Source: Maricaulis maris (GTDB taxonomy: Bacteria > Pseudomonadota > Alphaproteobacteria > Caulobacterales > Maricaulaceae). From it: a stretch of 64,000 nucleotides of DNA. The notes beneath the pieces were generated by a model. That model had not been told where the DNA came from. It was given only the letters and a program-made list of their open reading frames with translations, and searched no databases. Each line of letters begins with the position of its first letter. The stretch's first letter is position 1. Both the position numbers and the translations under genes were made by a program. The stretch lies in contig NZ_AP027270.1 of NCBI RefSeq assembly GCF_036322705.1, forward strand, positions 2,109,501 through 2,173,500. The letters run 5' to 3'. This document shows positions 9,256 to 18,011 of this stretch, piece after piece.

Positions 9256-10424
9256 CGTCGGCGCAGGCGTGTGGCATGACGGGCGGTGAGACTGTCCAGC
9301 AGCCATTCGACCGGGCCCGCCCGCAGCCAGCGATCAATGGCCCAGACGGCCCCGCCCTGCCCGATGGCGAGCAGGAGGCCGAGTGCGAACAGCCCGGCCG
9401 GGCTGACCTGCCCGAACAGGGCAAGGCCGGGCACACCGGAGAACAGCAGCGTCAGCACAATGATCTGCCCGACATGCAGGCTCAGCCAGGCATGGCCGGC
9501 GCGGATCAGAAAGAGCTGCAGCGTCTCGGCGATCCGGAAACGGATCGCCAGCACCACCAGCGCGGCATAGCCATAGGCCACAAGTGGCGCCCCGACCGCG
9601 TGCGCGACCATGCCCTGCCAGACCTGGGACGGGACGAAACCACCCGCCAGACTGTGCAATGCACTCCAGCCGGTGAGCGGCAGGCCGATGCCCAGCGCCC
9701 CGGCTGCGGTGAGGACCAGACCCATCACCGGCCCCCGACCGCCCCAGAAGCCGCGCTCGACCAGTTCCATGCCGAGCAGGATCAGTCCAAGCACGCCGCC
9801 GCCGAGAAAGAAGATCTCGATCAGGTGGAATTGCAGCGCTGTCGCCATATTGGTCGGCAGATGCGCGAAGAAGCCAGACTGGTGCGCGCTGTCGATGGCC
9901 GCGATGCGGGCGGCGTCCAGCCCCAGCAGGTCGGCAATCCCCATCGTGTCGGGCAGGAGTGCGGTGATGCCGGCGCCGGCCAGCACGATCAGGAAGGTGC
10001 CGCCAATCAGGGCCGCCAGCGTCATCCAGCGGGTCGCCGGTCGCAGCGCCTGCATCGGCCGTGCAATCATCCCTGCCAGCGCGATCACGGTCAGCAATTC
10101 GCCATACCAGAACAGATAGGCCAGCCCTACGCCCAGCACGCAAAGCCAGCCCAGTCCACCGGGCGCATCGGTCTGTACCCGCAGCGCCAGCGCTGACCCG
10201 AACAGGACAATCAGCAGGATGTTGAAGGTCCAGGACGCGAAGGTCTGGCCGAGCCACCAGGCGAGACTGTCGAGCGGGCCGGGCGGTGTTGCCTGCAAGG
10301 GCAGGATGTCGGCCGCCGCCCAGACATGGGCAAAGCCGGACAGGTTGGCAAAGAGCAGCCCGAAGACGGTGATGCCGAGCATGATCAGAACGCCCGCCTC
10401 TTCGTCTTCCCGTGCCGCGTTCAT
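9252..10424 (-). CDS. DUF418-type polytopic membrane protein
   Basis: This 390-residue inner-membrane protein has about ten hydrophobic segments. The C-terminal half carries the DUF418 pattern: a YGYAALVVL helix, then RIAETLQLFLIRAGHAWLS, and a closing GPVEWLL..LT motif. The function of DUF418 proteins is unknown; some are placed with acyltransferase-like or transporter-like folds. It is transcribed alone, converging on maiA. Confidence 0.8.
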   Translation of the reverse strand: MNAAREDEEAGVLIMLGITVFGLLFANLSGFAHVWAAADILPLQATPPGPLDSLAWWLGQTFASWTFNILLIVLFGSALALRVQTDAPGGLGWLCVLGVGLAYLFWYGELLTVIALAGMIARPMQALRPATRWMTLAALIGGTFLIVLAGAGITALLPDTMGIADLLGLDAARIAAIDSAHQSGFFAHLPTNMATALQFHLIEIFFLGGGVLGLILLGMELVERGFWGGRGPVMGLVLTAAGALGIGLPLTGWSALHSLAGGFVPSQVWQGMVAHAVGAPLVAYGYAALVVLAIRFRIAETLQLFLIRAGHAWLSLHVGQIIVLTLLFSGVPGLALFGQVSPAGLFALGLLLAIGQGGAVWAIDRWLRAGPVEWLLDSLTARHATRLRRR

Positions 10425-10567
10425 GCCTGCTCCTGCGGGGCTCGCCCCATTTCCGCCATCATCTTACAAACTCTTCACGAAGCTCTCATGTTTCGTGAAT
10501 TGCCTTCACCGTATGCAGGTAGCAATCACAAGTTCAATACTTTCAGGCCCCGGGACGCACACCTGAA

Positions 10568-10837
10568 ATGGTCCAGTTTCTGATCACCCTCATCGAGTGG
10601 TTCGCCATCATGGCGCTATCGTCGGTCGGCATCGAGACCTCCGCGGCGGGAAGCTGCGCCTCGAATGCGACCGCGCGCCCGGCCGAGTATCGGGAAGCGA
10701 GCTTCCAGCTGAGCGACCCGGTCGGCAAGCCTGGCTGGGCGAATATGGCCGATGACGGCTGCAATGGCTGGATGCCGGTCCGCGACCGTGAGAGCGTGCC
10801 CGAGCTGCTTTCGCCGCCCCTGGTCTACAATAGCTGA
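10568..10837 (+). CDS. Hypothetical small protein
   Basis: This 89-residue open frame has codon third positions that are strongly GC-biased, as in neighbouring genes, which argues for coding. The N terminus has a hydrophobic stretch (about 3-22) that could be a signal peptide or anchor; two Cys follow. I recognise no family. No strong ribosome site is visible before ATG 10568, and the gene could be a remnant. It is followed directly by a short tandem repeat. Confidence 0.4.
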   Translation: MVQFLITLIEWFAIMALSSVGIETSAAGSCASNATARPAEYREASFQLSDPVGKPGWANMADDGCNGWMPVRDRESVPELLSPPLVYNS

Positions 10838-10874
10838 TCCCCGGACGCCGCTGATCCCCGGACGCCGCTGATCC
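10834..10874 (+). repeat. 17-bp tandem repeat, 2.4 copies
   Basis: The unit CTGATCCCCGGACGCCG occurs at 10834-10850 and 10851-10867, with a partial third copy CTGATCC. The first copy overlaps the last codons of the small upstream frame. Confidence 0.85.
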
Positions 10875-11025
10875 ACGCGACCTTTCCGCTGCAAATATTG
10901 AATTTGCATAGATTATCTGTGTGCCTCGGGCGCATCTCCCCTTATTGTCTGCCATACTAGGACGTACCGGCACGCCCGCAGCGCGCGGACAGGCCCAATG
11001 CGAATTGCAGCCAGTCAGGCCCGAA

Positions 11026-13065
11026 ATGACCGATACCAAGCCAGACCACACCATCGAACTCGCGGAGATGACCATGGCCGACGAGGACAGCGGCACGCCG
11101 CTGGCACATGCCAATGGCAAGGCCCTCGCGCAGCCGGTTGCCCCTGAGGCGACCGCATCCGAGGCACCGCCGCGCGGCGGAAACTGGCTGGTCTGGCTGG
11201 GCAATTGCTTCGCCCTCTTCTGGGTTGGCGGGGCCAGCGCCTTCCTGTGGGGGTATCTCGGCATCCAGTCGCTCGAAGCCCTGGGCCGATACGGCTTCGG
11301 TCAGCTGACCGGTCTCTCGGTGTTCGCCCTCCTGCCCGCCCTGATCTTCATCATCGCTGGCATGATGGCCCGCGAGATCGTGCGCAATTCGGCGAATACC
11401 CGCCGCGTCGAGCTGGCGATCCGCAAGCTGGCCGAGCCGGCCCAGTATGCCCGTCATGAAGTCCAGAGCCTGTCCGACGCCGTTTCCGGCGAGGTCGAGC
11501 GGATCAATTCGGCGCTGGAAAGCGCCCTCGCCCGGCTCGCCGCGATGGAAGAAGTGATCAGCCACCACGCCGAGTCGCTGGAACAGTCCGCGACCGATGC
11601 CCGCGACCGCACCGAACACTTGCTCAAGGGGCTGCGCACCGAGCGCCTGCGTCTCGGCGAGGTCTCGGAATCGCTCGACGACAAGGCCGCCCTGATCGCC
11701 GCGGCCATTTCCGACCAGTCCAAGATGGTCGCCGCTGCGGCCGAGCTGGCCGCAAGCCAGGCGACCGATAGCGAAAAGCGTATCCGCGCCAGCGTGCTTG
11801 ACCTCAACGAGGCCGGCAGTGCGGTGACCGAACGCAGTGACGCCGCCGCCCTGGTCATCGCCGAGCGGACCAGCCATCTGCGTGAACTGTCGGATGGTCT
11901 CAAGGAACGCTCGGAAAATCTTGATGCCGCCTATGTGAAACACCGCCAGCGCCTGGCCGATGCCGGCGAGGCCCTGCGCAAGGAGCAGGAGAAGATCGGC
12001 GCCGCGCTCGATTTCCACAAGGCCGAGCTGGAAGCCATGGCGACCACGGCCCGCGATGGGGCCGACGCCCTCAATTCAGCCGCCGCAAACGGCGCGGTGG
12101 CCTTCCGCGAGGCGGTAGAGGCCGCCATCGAGCGCGCCGACGGCATGGCCGGACGTGTCCGGGCCGAGACCGAGAGCGCTGCACAGGATCATGAATCCGC
12201 CCTCGCCCGCCTGATCGCCTCGGCCCAGGAAGCCAAGGCGGTGTCCGACGCGGCGATTGATGCCATCGAGGCCCAGGCCGACATTGTCGCCAACAAGGTC
12301 GAGAAAACCAATGAGGCCGCCTATGAGGCGGCTCGCCGCTCGGACGAAGCTTTCGACCTGCGCCTGGCGGAAGCCGACAAGCTGACCAAGCGCGCCTCGC
12401 TGGCTGCCGACGAAGCGGCTGAAGCGGTCCGCAAACGCCTTGAGTCCGTGCTCGCCTCGGCGCGGTCGGAGACCCAGACCGTCGAGCGCCATATCGAGGC
12501 GATGACCGAGCGCCTGGCCGAGATGCCGGGTCTGGCCCGCGATCGGGCGCAAGAGGCCGCCGACACCGTCCGGCGCGGGCTCGAAGGTCTCAACGCAGCG
12601 GCTATGGCCGCTGCCGAGGAAGCCCAGGAAATCGATGCCGCTTTCCAGGCCCGTATCCGCCAGAATTACGAGCTGCTGTCGGACTTCATGCTGCGCATGG
12701 GGTCCGTCGCCGGTGGCCGGCGCGCACCGGAGCTCGCCAGCAACGAGCTGCCTGATCCGCTGGCTGGCCGCAAGCCGCGACGCCCGGCACCCGATCAGGC
12801 CGAGCCCGAAGCGGCAGACAGCGATGACGCAGCCGATGACGAGATGAAGCGCCCGCTGGGCCATTCGGAGGCTTCGACCAAGCCGCGCCCGGACACCGCC
12901 GTCGGTTTCCCGGAACGCGGCGGACGCCGGTCCAACGCTTCCGGCGGTGAACCGGGCTGGCGCTGGAAGGATCTCCTGTCGAGCATGCCGGAGAATGAAG
13001 ACGCGCCGGCGCCCAAGCGGGATCGCCGGTCACGCAAGGATGACGACAGCTCCAGCGAAAGCTGA
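11026..13065 (+). CDS. Large inner-membrane coiled-coil protein, TipN-like architecture
   Basis: The 679-residue protein has an acidic N terminus and two transmembrane helices at about 54-77 and 93-115. About 450 residues of Ala/Glu/Arg-rich heptad-like coiled coil follow, then a disordered charged tail with many Pro, Asp and Lys. No enzymatic motif is visible. This is the layout of Caulobacter TipN, the new-pole landmark protein (two N-terminal TM helices and a long cytoplasmic coiled coil), so a polarity or scaffold role is possible. The assignment rests on architecture, not on recognised sequence identity. ATG 11026 is preferred; a GTG at 10921 would add 35 residues of unremarkable sequence. 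Confidence 0.7.
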   Translation: MTDTKPDHTIELAEMTMADEDSGTPLAHANGKALAQPVAPEATASEAPPRGGNWLVWLGNCFALFWVGGASAFLWGYLGIQSLEALGRYGFGQLTGLSVFALLPALIFIIAGMMAREIVRNSANTRRVELAIRKLAEPAQYARHEVQSLSDAVSGEVERINSALESALARLAAMEEVISHHAESLEQSATDARDRTEHLLKGLRTERLRLGEVSESLDDKAALIAAAISDQSKMVAAAAELAASQATDSEKRIRASVLDLNEAGSAVTERSDAAALVIAERTSHLRELSDGLKERSENLDAAYVKHRQRLADAGEALRKEQEKIGAALDFHKAELEAMATTARDGADALNSAAANGAVAFREAVEAAIERADGMAGRVRAETESAAQDHESALARLIASAQEAKAVSDAAIDAIEAQADIVANKVEKTNEAAYEAARRSDEAFDLRLAEADKLTKRASLAADEAAEAVRKRLESVLASARSETQTVERHIEAMTERLAEMPGLARDRAQEAADTVRRGLEGLNAAAMAAAEEAQEIDAAFQARIRQNYELLSDFMLRMGSVAGGRRAPELASNELPDPLAGRKPRRPAPDQAEPEAADSDDAADDEMKRPLGHSEASTKPRPDTAVGFPERGGRRSNASGGEPGWRWKDLLSSMPENEDAPAPKRDRRSRKDDDSSSES

Positions 13066-13102
13066 GCGGGACCCGCCCTTCATGCGATCGGTCCGGACGC
13101 GC

Positions 13103-13732
13103 CTAGTTGGCGAGTGTGGCGGCCCGGCTCGCCGTCCAGTCGGCAATCTCGCGGCTGGCCGCCTGGGCGGCATCGTCAAACGCGGCGACAATGTCGCTGG
13201 TGCGGTTATTGGTGGCACGGGCTTCCGCCGTCACCACACGTGCGCCGGCGAACTGCCGCCCTTGCTCGGCGACCAGACGCGCCGAAATCCGGACGCGGAT
13301 CAATGGCGCGACGCCCTCACCGCGATCATAGATCGCCTCGAATTCCTGCATGTCGAGGCGCAGCTCGTAATCGGCGCGCACACCATCATCGGCCCGCGTC
13401 GGGGCCAGCTGGGCATTGTTTGCGTTGAAGGTATCGATCACCAGGCTCTGCAGCAGGCGCGGAGCGGGTGATATCCAGCGCGCGCCGGCAATATAGGCGA
13501 GACTGGAGCCATTGCGCATGATCGCGATCTGATCGCCGGACAGGCCGCGTGGGGCATTGGGGACATCGATCTCGACAACCGTCCAGTGATCGCCCGTGAG
13601 CTCCGCAGGCTGCGGGGCCGACAGACGGTACACCGAGACCGGCTCGGACTCCGGCAGCAAGGAGACGCAGGCGGAGACCGACAGGGCGCTCAACCCGACA
13701 AGGGCGGCACGGATAAAGCGTGATCCGCTCAT
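13103..13732 (-). CDS. ABC-transport auxiliary lipoprotein (PqiC/LptE-like) of the Mla-type system
   Basis: This 209-residue protein has a lipobox ending in V-S-A-C (Cys22). Its beta-rich body carries the family's features: a YRLSAP stretch at about 35-40, a central IAYIAGARWISPAPRLLQSLV segment spread over residues 75-100, and a C-terminal helix. It is the last gene of the mlaE-F-D-lipoprotein operon, overlapping the MCE gene by 4 bp (ATGA). Such lipoproteins sit on the outer-membrane side and receive the MCE tube or the lipid cargo. Confidence 0.85.
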   Translation of the reverse strand: MSGSRFIRAALVGLSALSVSACVSLLPESEPVSVYRLSAPQPAELTGDHWTVVEIDVPNAPRGLSGDQIAIMRNGSSLAYIAGARWISPAPRLLQSLVIDTFNANNAQLAPTRADDGVRADYELRLDMQEFEAIYDRGEGVAPLIRVRISARLVAEQGRQFAGARVVTAEARATNNRTSDIVAAFDDAAQAASREIADWTASRAATLAN

Positions 13733-14679
13733 TGCGGCACCTCCACGGTTTCACGGGGCGCTCCGGCAATGAAGCCGCCCGGATTGCTTTCGACTTCCGA
13801 CGTGATCCGTTCCAGCGAGGCGACAACGCGGCGCAGGTCCGACAGGGTGCGGTTGAGGTCCTCGATACCGCTATCGGCGAGGCTCTCGATGGCCGGCTGC
13901 AGGGTCAGCACGATCTGGTTGGTGTCCGCGGCGGCCTGGTTGACGGCCATCGCGGCCAGGGTCGTTTCATTGGTGGCGAGCGTCATCTCATTGTCGAGGA
14001 AAGCCCCGGCCGTGACACCGAATTGCTCGAGTGAGCCCGCAGCATCCGACATGTCCCGGGCGGCGGCATCAATGCTCGCCAGCGTGTTGCGTACATCTTC
14101 GACCAGCGCCGCTTCCTCCGACAGCCGGTCGGTAATCTCGCGCAGATTGGTCAGCGTGGCAGAAACCTCGCCGACATTCTGCTCGCTGAGCAGGGCGGTC
14201 AGACGGAAGAGCGTGGTCTGGGCGGCATCGAGCACGTCCTCGGACCCTTCGACCAGGCCTTCCAGCTGGGCCCGACGGGCGAAGATCTGTGGCGGTGGCC
14301 GGTTGGCGGGGCTCTCGAGACGCAGGGCGTCCGGCGTGCCGCCGGTGATGAGAATATAGGACAGGCCGGTCAGGCCCTGCGGCTCGAGCTGGGCCTCGCT
14401 GTCGACCCGGACCGGGGTCTGGGCGAGCACCCGGATACGGGCGATCACCCGGCTCTGGTCGTCCAGCTCAAGTCCGGTCACCTCGCCGACCTGGATCCCG
14501 TTGAACCGGACCTCGCCGCTTTCGCGCAGGCCACGCACAGGTCCGTCGAAAACGATATCGTAGAAGGCATAGTCCTCGTCAAAGGAGACCTTGCCGAGCC
14601 AGAGCGCGAAAAACCCGCCGGCCGCCAGCAGGAGAACGGCGAACAGGCCGACCAGGGCGTGATGGGCTTTGGTTTCCAT
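13729..14679 (-). CDS. MCE-domain lipid-transport protein (MlaD-like)
   Basis: The 316-residue protein has one N-terminal TM helix (about 9-30) and one MCE domain (about 38-118), with the typical GLRESGEVRFNGIQVGEV hydrophobic-pore region. A long helical C-terminal segment (about 150-300) may form a needle or bridge across the periplasm. It binds phospholipids as a hexamer and works with the ATPase and permease encoded just upstream (3-bp gap). It is longer than E. coli MlaD (183 residues), closer to the PqiB/Mce4-like helical-bridge types. Confidence 0.92.
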   Translation of the reverse strand: METKAHHALVGLFAVLLLAAGGFFALWLGKVSFDEDYAFYDIVFDGPVRGLRESGEVRFNGIQVGEVTGLELDDQSRVIARIRVLAQTPVRVDSEAQLEPQGLTGLSYILITGGTPDALRLESPANRPPPQIFARRAQLEGLVEGSEDVLDAAQTTLFRLTALLSEQNVGEVSATLTNLREITDRLSEEAALVEDVRNTLASIDAAARDMSDAAGSLEQFGVTAGAFLDNEMTLATNETTLAAMAVNQAAADTNQIVLTLQPAIESLADSGIEDLNRTLSDLRRVVASLERITSEVESNPGGFIAGAPRETVEVPQ

Positions 14680-14682
14680 GTA

Positions 14683-15456
14683 CTAGCTCCCCTTGGCCGT
14701 TTCAGCGGCACGGCCACGCGGCCCGTGAAAGTATTCCTGGATCCAGGGATGTTGATTGGTCAACAACTCCCTGATTGGTGCCACGGCTTCAACCCGCTTG
14801 TCGGCCAAAACCGCCACGCGGTCGCAAATTGCGTACAGACTGTCGAGGTCGTGTGTGATCATGACCACAGTCAGGCCCAGCGCATCGGACAATTCGCGGA
14901 TCAGACTGTCGAAGGCCGCCGCGCCGATCGGGTCGAGTCCGGCCGTCGGTTCGTCGAGAAACAGGATTTCCGGATCGAGAGCCAGCGCCCGGGCCAGGGC
15001 CGCGCGCTTGCGCATGCCGCCGGACAGTTCCGAGGGAAACCGGTCGGCGGCGCTCTGATCGAGCCCGGCCAGGCCGATCTTCATGCCGGCGATCTCTTCC
15101 ATCAGCGAGACCGGCATGTCGATATGCTCCCGCAGCGGCGCCATGACGTTTTCCAGCACCGAGAGCGAGGTGAACAGCGCGCCATTCTGGAAGAGGACAC
15201 CGAGACGGCTATCGATCTTCCGACGCTCCCGCTCAGACAGGTCACCCAGACGGCGACCATCGAAGAGAATCTCGCCGCCATCGGGCTGTTTTAGTCCGAG
15301 AATGGTGTTCAGCAGCACCGTCTTGCCGGTACCTGACCCGCCGACAATACCGAGGATTTCGCCACGGCGGACATCGAGGTCGAGATGTTCGTGGACCACA
15401 TGCGAACCGAAGGCCGTCCGCAGGTTGCGCACGGAGATGAGGATGTCCTCACTCAT
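14683..15456 (-). CDS. ABC transporter ATP-binding subunit (MlaF-like)
   Basis: This 257-residue ATPase shows Walker A GGSGTGKTVLL at about 35-45, and the signature region SELSGGMRKRAALARAL near residue 140 followed by Walker B ILFLDEPTAGLDP. The LSGGM..R variant is characteristic of the MlaF/Ttg2A branch rather than of classic importers. It powers phospholipid movement between inner membrane and the MCE complex. The start codon overlaps the permease stop by 4 bp, so the two are translationally coupled. Confidence 0.95.
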   Translation of the reverse strand: MSEDILISVRNLRTAFGSHVVHEHLDLDVRRGEILGIVGGSGTGKTVLLNTILGLKQPDGGEILFDGRRLGDLSERERRKIDSRLGVLFQNGALFTSLSVLENVMAPLREHIDMPVSLMEEIAGMKIGLAGLDQSAADRFPSELSGGMRKRAALARALALDPEILFLDEPTAGLDPIGAAAFDSLIRELSDALGLTVVMITHDLDSLYAICDRVAVLADKRVEAVAPIRELLTNQHPWIQEYFHGPRGRAAETAKGS

Positions 15457-16607
15457 ATTCCGAGCTCCAGATACATCATCGCGAACAGCGCCTCGAGCAC
15501 GATCACGGCGAAGATCGACTGCACCACCGAGGCGGTCACGCGGCGCCCGAGCGATTCCACATCACCCTGCACCTGCATGCCCTGCCGGCAGCCGATAATC
15601 GCCACGACCAGGCCAAAGACCGGCGCCTTGGACATGCCGACCCAGAAGTGACTGAGATCGAGTTCGGAGTGCAGCCGGGTGATGAAGAGCGCCGGCGAAA
15701 TATCCTGCGCCGACCACGCCACCAGCATGCCGCCGACAATGCCGGAGACCATGGCACCAAAGGTCAGGAGCGGCGCCATCAACACGCAGGCGACCACGCG
15801 CGGCAGGACCAGGGCCTCGAACGGGTCGAGCCCGAGGACGCGCATCGCGTCGACTTCCTGCTGCATCTTCATGGCGCCGATTGAGGCCGTGAAGGCACTG
15901 TCGGATCGTCCCGCCAGCATGATGGCGGTAATCAGCACACCGAACTCACGCAGTACCGAGATCCCGACCAGCTCGACCGTGAAGACCGAAAAGCCGACGC
16001 TCTGCAAAAGGTTGGCGCCCATATAGGCGACCACGGCACCAATGAAGAAGGACAGCATGGCGACGATAGGCAGGGCGTTGACGCCCACTTCCTCCATTGC
16101 CCACACGGTCGGCGTCAGGCGGAAGCGCCAGGGCTGGACAAAGCAGCTCAGACCCGTGGTCAGCGTCTTGCCGAAAAAGGCAAAGGTATCGACGGCCTCG
16201 TCATAGGCCGCTTCCAGTCCGGCGCCGATCCGCGCCATCGCCTTCATGAAGCCGAAGGTCGGCACCTCGTCCGGCGCGCAGATCTGGGTGCGTTGACGGA
16301 CTTCCTCGATCAGCCGGCGCGCGGTGCGGTGGTCGCCGATGAAATGGAATGCCGCATCCGGCGTCGGACAGCGTCGCGTTGCCCGCCCGAGCAGGTAGGC
16401 CCCGGACGTGTCGATGCGGCCGAGATGCGTGAAATCGACAATGATGTTGCAGGCGTCGGTGCTGTTCTCGACAGCATGGATGGCGCGGTCATGGCGGCCG
16501 ATCGTATCGACGACCCAATCCCCATGGGGTTCAAGGATCGTGCGCTCGCCCTCCTCGCGCACAACCAGTTCCGCTCTTGCCGGCGATTCGTCCCGCATAC
16601 CCCTCAT
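15453..16607 (-). CDS. MlaE-family permease with fused N-terminal STAS domain
   Basis: In this 384-residue protein, residues about 10-110 form a STAS domain (MlaB-like: a strand NIIVDFTHLGRIDTSGAYLL with the conserved Asp-Thr/Ser phospho-site region). Residues about 130-380 form the MlaE permease with five TM helices and the ELVGISVLREFGVLITAIML core, including the conserved EF-G region. In E. coli MlaB and MlaE are separate; here they are one chain. ATG 16607 is chosen because an AGGG site lies 9 nt upstream and it clears the MFS gene stop; a longer frame would overlap that gene. Confidence 0.92.
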   Translation of the reverse strand: MRGMRDESPARAELVVREEGERTILEPHGDWVVDTIGRHDRAIHAVENSTDACNIIVDFTHLGRIDTSGAYLLGRATRRCPTPDAAFHFIGDHRTARRLIEEVRQRTQICAPDEVPTFGFMKAMARIGAGLEAAYDEAVDTFAFFGKTLTTGLSCFVQPWRFRLTPTVWAMEEVGVNALPIVAMLSFFIGAVVAYMGANLLQSVGFSVFTVELVGISVLREFGVLITAIMLAGRSDSAFTASIGAMKMQQEVDAMRVLGLDPFEALVLPRVVACVLMAPLLTFGAMVSGIVGGMLVAWSAQDISPALFITRLHSELDLSHFWVGMSKAPVFGLVVAIIGCRQGMQVQGDVESLGRRVTASVVQSIFAVIVLEALFAMMYLELGI

Positions 16608-16617
16608 CGCTGCAACC

Positions 16618-17790
16618 CTAGTCGATATTGTCCCGGCGCGGGAGTGAAGAAACGCGATGCAACTGAATTGCCGCGACCAGGCCGACAAGGCCGGGCAGCA
16701 TCATGAAAGCAAAGCCGCCAATGCCGAATTGTGCGAAGGCATAACCGGACAGGGTCGACATCGCGGCCAGCAGCACGCCGCCCGAAATCGCCGAATTGAG
16801 GCCCTGAGCCAGGGCGGTCTGGTCGTCGGGCATGTCCTGGGCCGTGAAGCGCAGGAAACCGACATAGGTCGCCGCGAAGGTCAACGCATGCAGGGCCTGC
16901 AAGGGAAAGAGCGCCCAGAGCGGCGGCGACAGCGCCGTCGCTCCCCAGCGCAACAGCGAGGCGAGCCCGCCAATCATCATCAGCGCCGCCGGGCTGAGCC
17001 GGCCCAGCCAGCCGCGCCCCGACAGCCACAGGAAAGCGATCTCGAAGGCCACGGCAAAGGCCCAGAGCGCCCCGACCATGGCGCCGCTAATCCCCTGCGC
17101 TGACCACGCATTGGCGGAAACGACATAGTAGAAGGCGTGACCGGACTGGATCAGGGCCGAGGCCCCGAGCGCAAGGCCGAGCGGTCCCAGCAGCAATCGC
17201 CCGAGGCGCTTCCATTCGTCGGGATCGGGAATATGGCCGGCGGGGCGATGCCCGGGCGGCAGCCAGGCGGCGGCGAGCGCCATCAGCCCGCCGGCGATGA
17301 TCATCCAGGCCAGCACGCTTTCCGTGCCGAGGCGGTCGATCAGGGCGCCGGCGCTGAAATTGGCGACAATGAACAGGACTGAGCCAAAGGCCCGGACCGG
17401 ACCGAATTCGAAGGCATGATCGCGCGCCGCGCGGATGGCGAAGGCGTCGGTGACCGGTATCTGTCCGAAAACCAGGGCGCCGGCGGCAAAGGACAGCACC
17501 AGCAGGACCCAGGGCGTGGAAACCGGCAGGTGCAGGGCAAAGACGATGACGCTGCCGATCGCAAAGGCGAGAATCGGATCACGGTGCCGCACCGCCCGGT
17601 CAGCCCAGCGCGCGCCGATCGGCGAGACCAGCGTCCGCCCGATCATGCCGGCGGCGAGAATCCAGCCAATCCATTCCGGCGACAGGCCTCGGCCGTCCAG
17701 CCAGCGCGGGAAATACGGCAGGAAAGCCCCGAACATCAGGTAGAAGGCGCCATAATAGGTCGCAAAGCGCAGGGCTGTGGGTTTGACCAT
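16618..17790 (-). CDS. MFS transporter (HcaT / LacY-like branch)
   Basis: This 390-residue protein has twelve predicted TM helices. The opening YYGAFYLMFGAFLPYFPRWL and the GxxGRxxxxPxxxxxADR-like loop between helices 2 and 3 match the MFS_1-like group that includes the phenylpropionate permease HcaT and nucleoside/sugar symporters. The substrate is unknown. ATG 17790 has an AGGA site 8 nt upstream and removes a non-conserved 56-residue extension. It ends only 10 bp before the STAS-permease gene and may head the lipid-transport operon. Confidence 0.85.
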   Translation of the reverse strand: MVKPTALRFATYYGAFYLMFGAFLPYFPRWLDGRGLSPEWIGWILAAGMIGRTLVSPIGARWADRAVRHRDPILAFAIGSVIVFALHLPVSTPWVLLVLSFAAGALVFGQIPVTDAFAIRAARDHAFEFGPVRAFGSVLFIVANFSAGALIDRLGTESVLAWMIIAGGLMALAAAWLPPGHRPAGHIPDPDEWKRLGRLLLGPLGLALGASALIQSGHAFYYVVSANAWSAQGISGAMVGALWAFAVAFEIAFLWLSGRGWLGRLSPAALMMIGGLASLLRWGATALSPPLWALFPLQALHALTFAATYVGFLRFTAQDMPDDQTALAQGLNSAISGGVLLAAMSTLSGYAFAQFGIGGFAFMMLPGLVGLVAAIQLHRVSSLPRRDNID

Positions 17791-18011
17791 CACTTCATCC
17801 TGTCGACCCGATCCCGAGATCGGGCCGCCTGGTCCTCGCGCACGTTTGCGGCCATCCGAAGCGCCGCGTCGCGAGACCGCATTAAGCCGGCAAGACCGGC
17901 TTGGCGAACATTGTTCACTTCTATAGGTTCGCGGATCAATTGCCACCGCCGGAATCACGCCTCATGGACGGACTTAACCTTGTTTCCACAAGGATGGAAA
18001 AGGAGAGTGAC

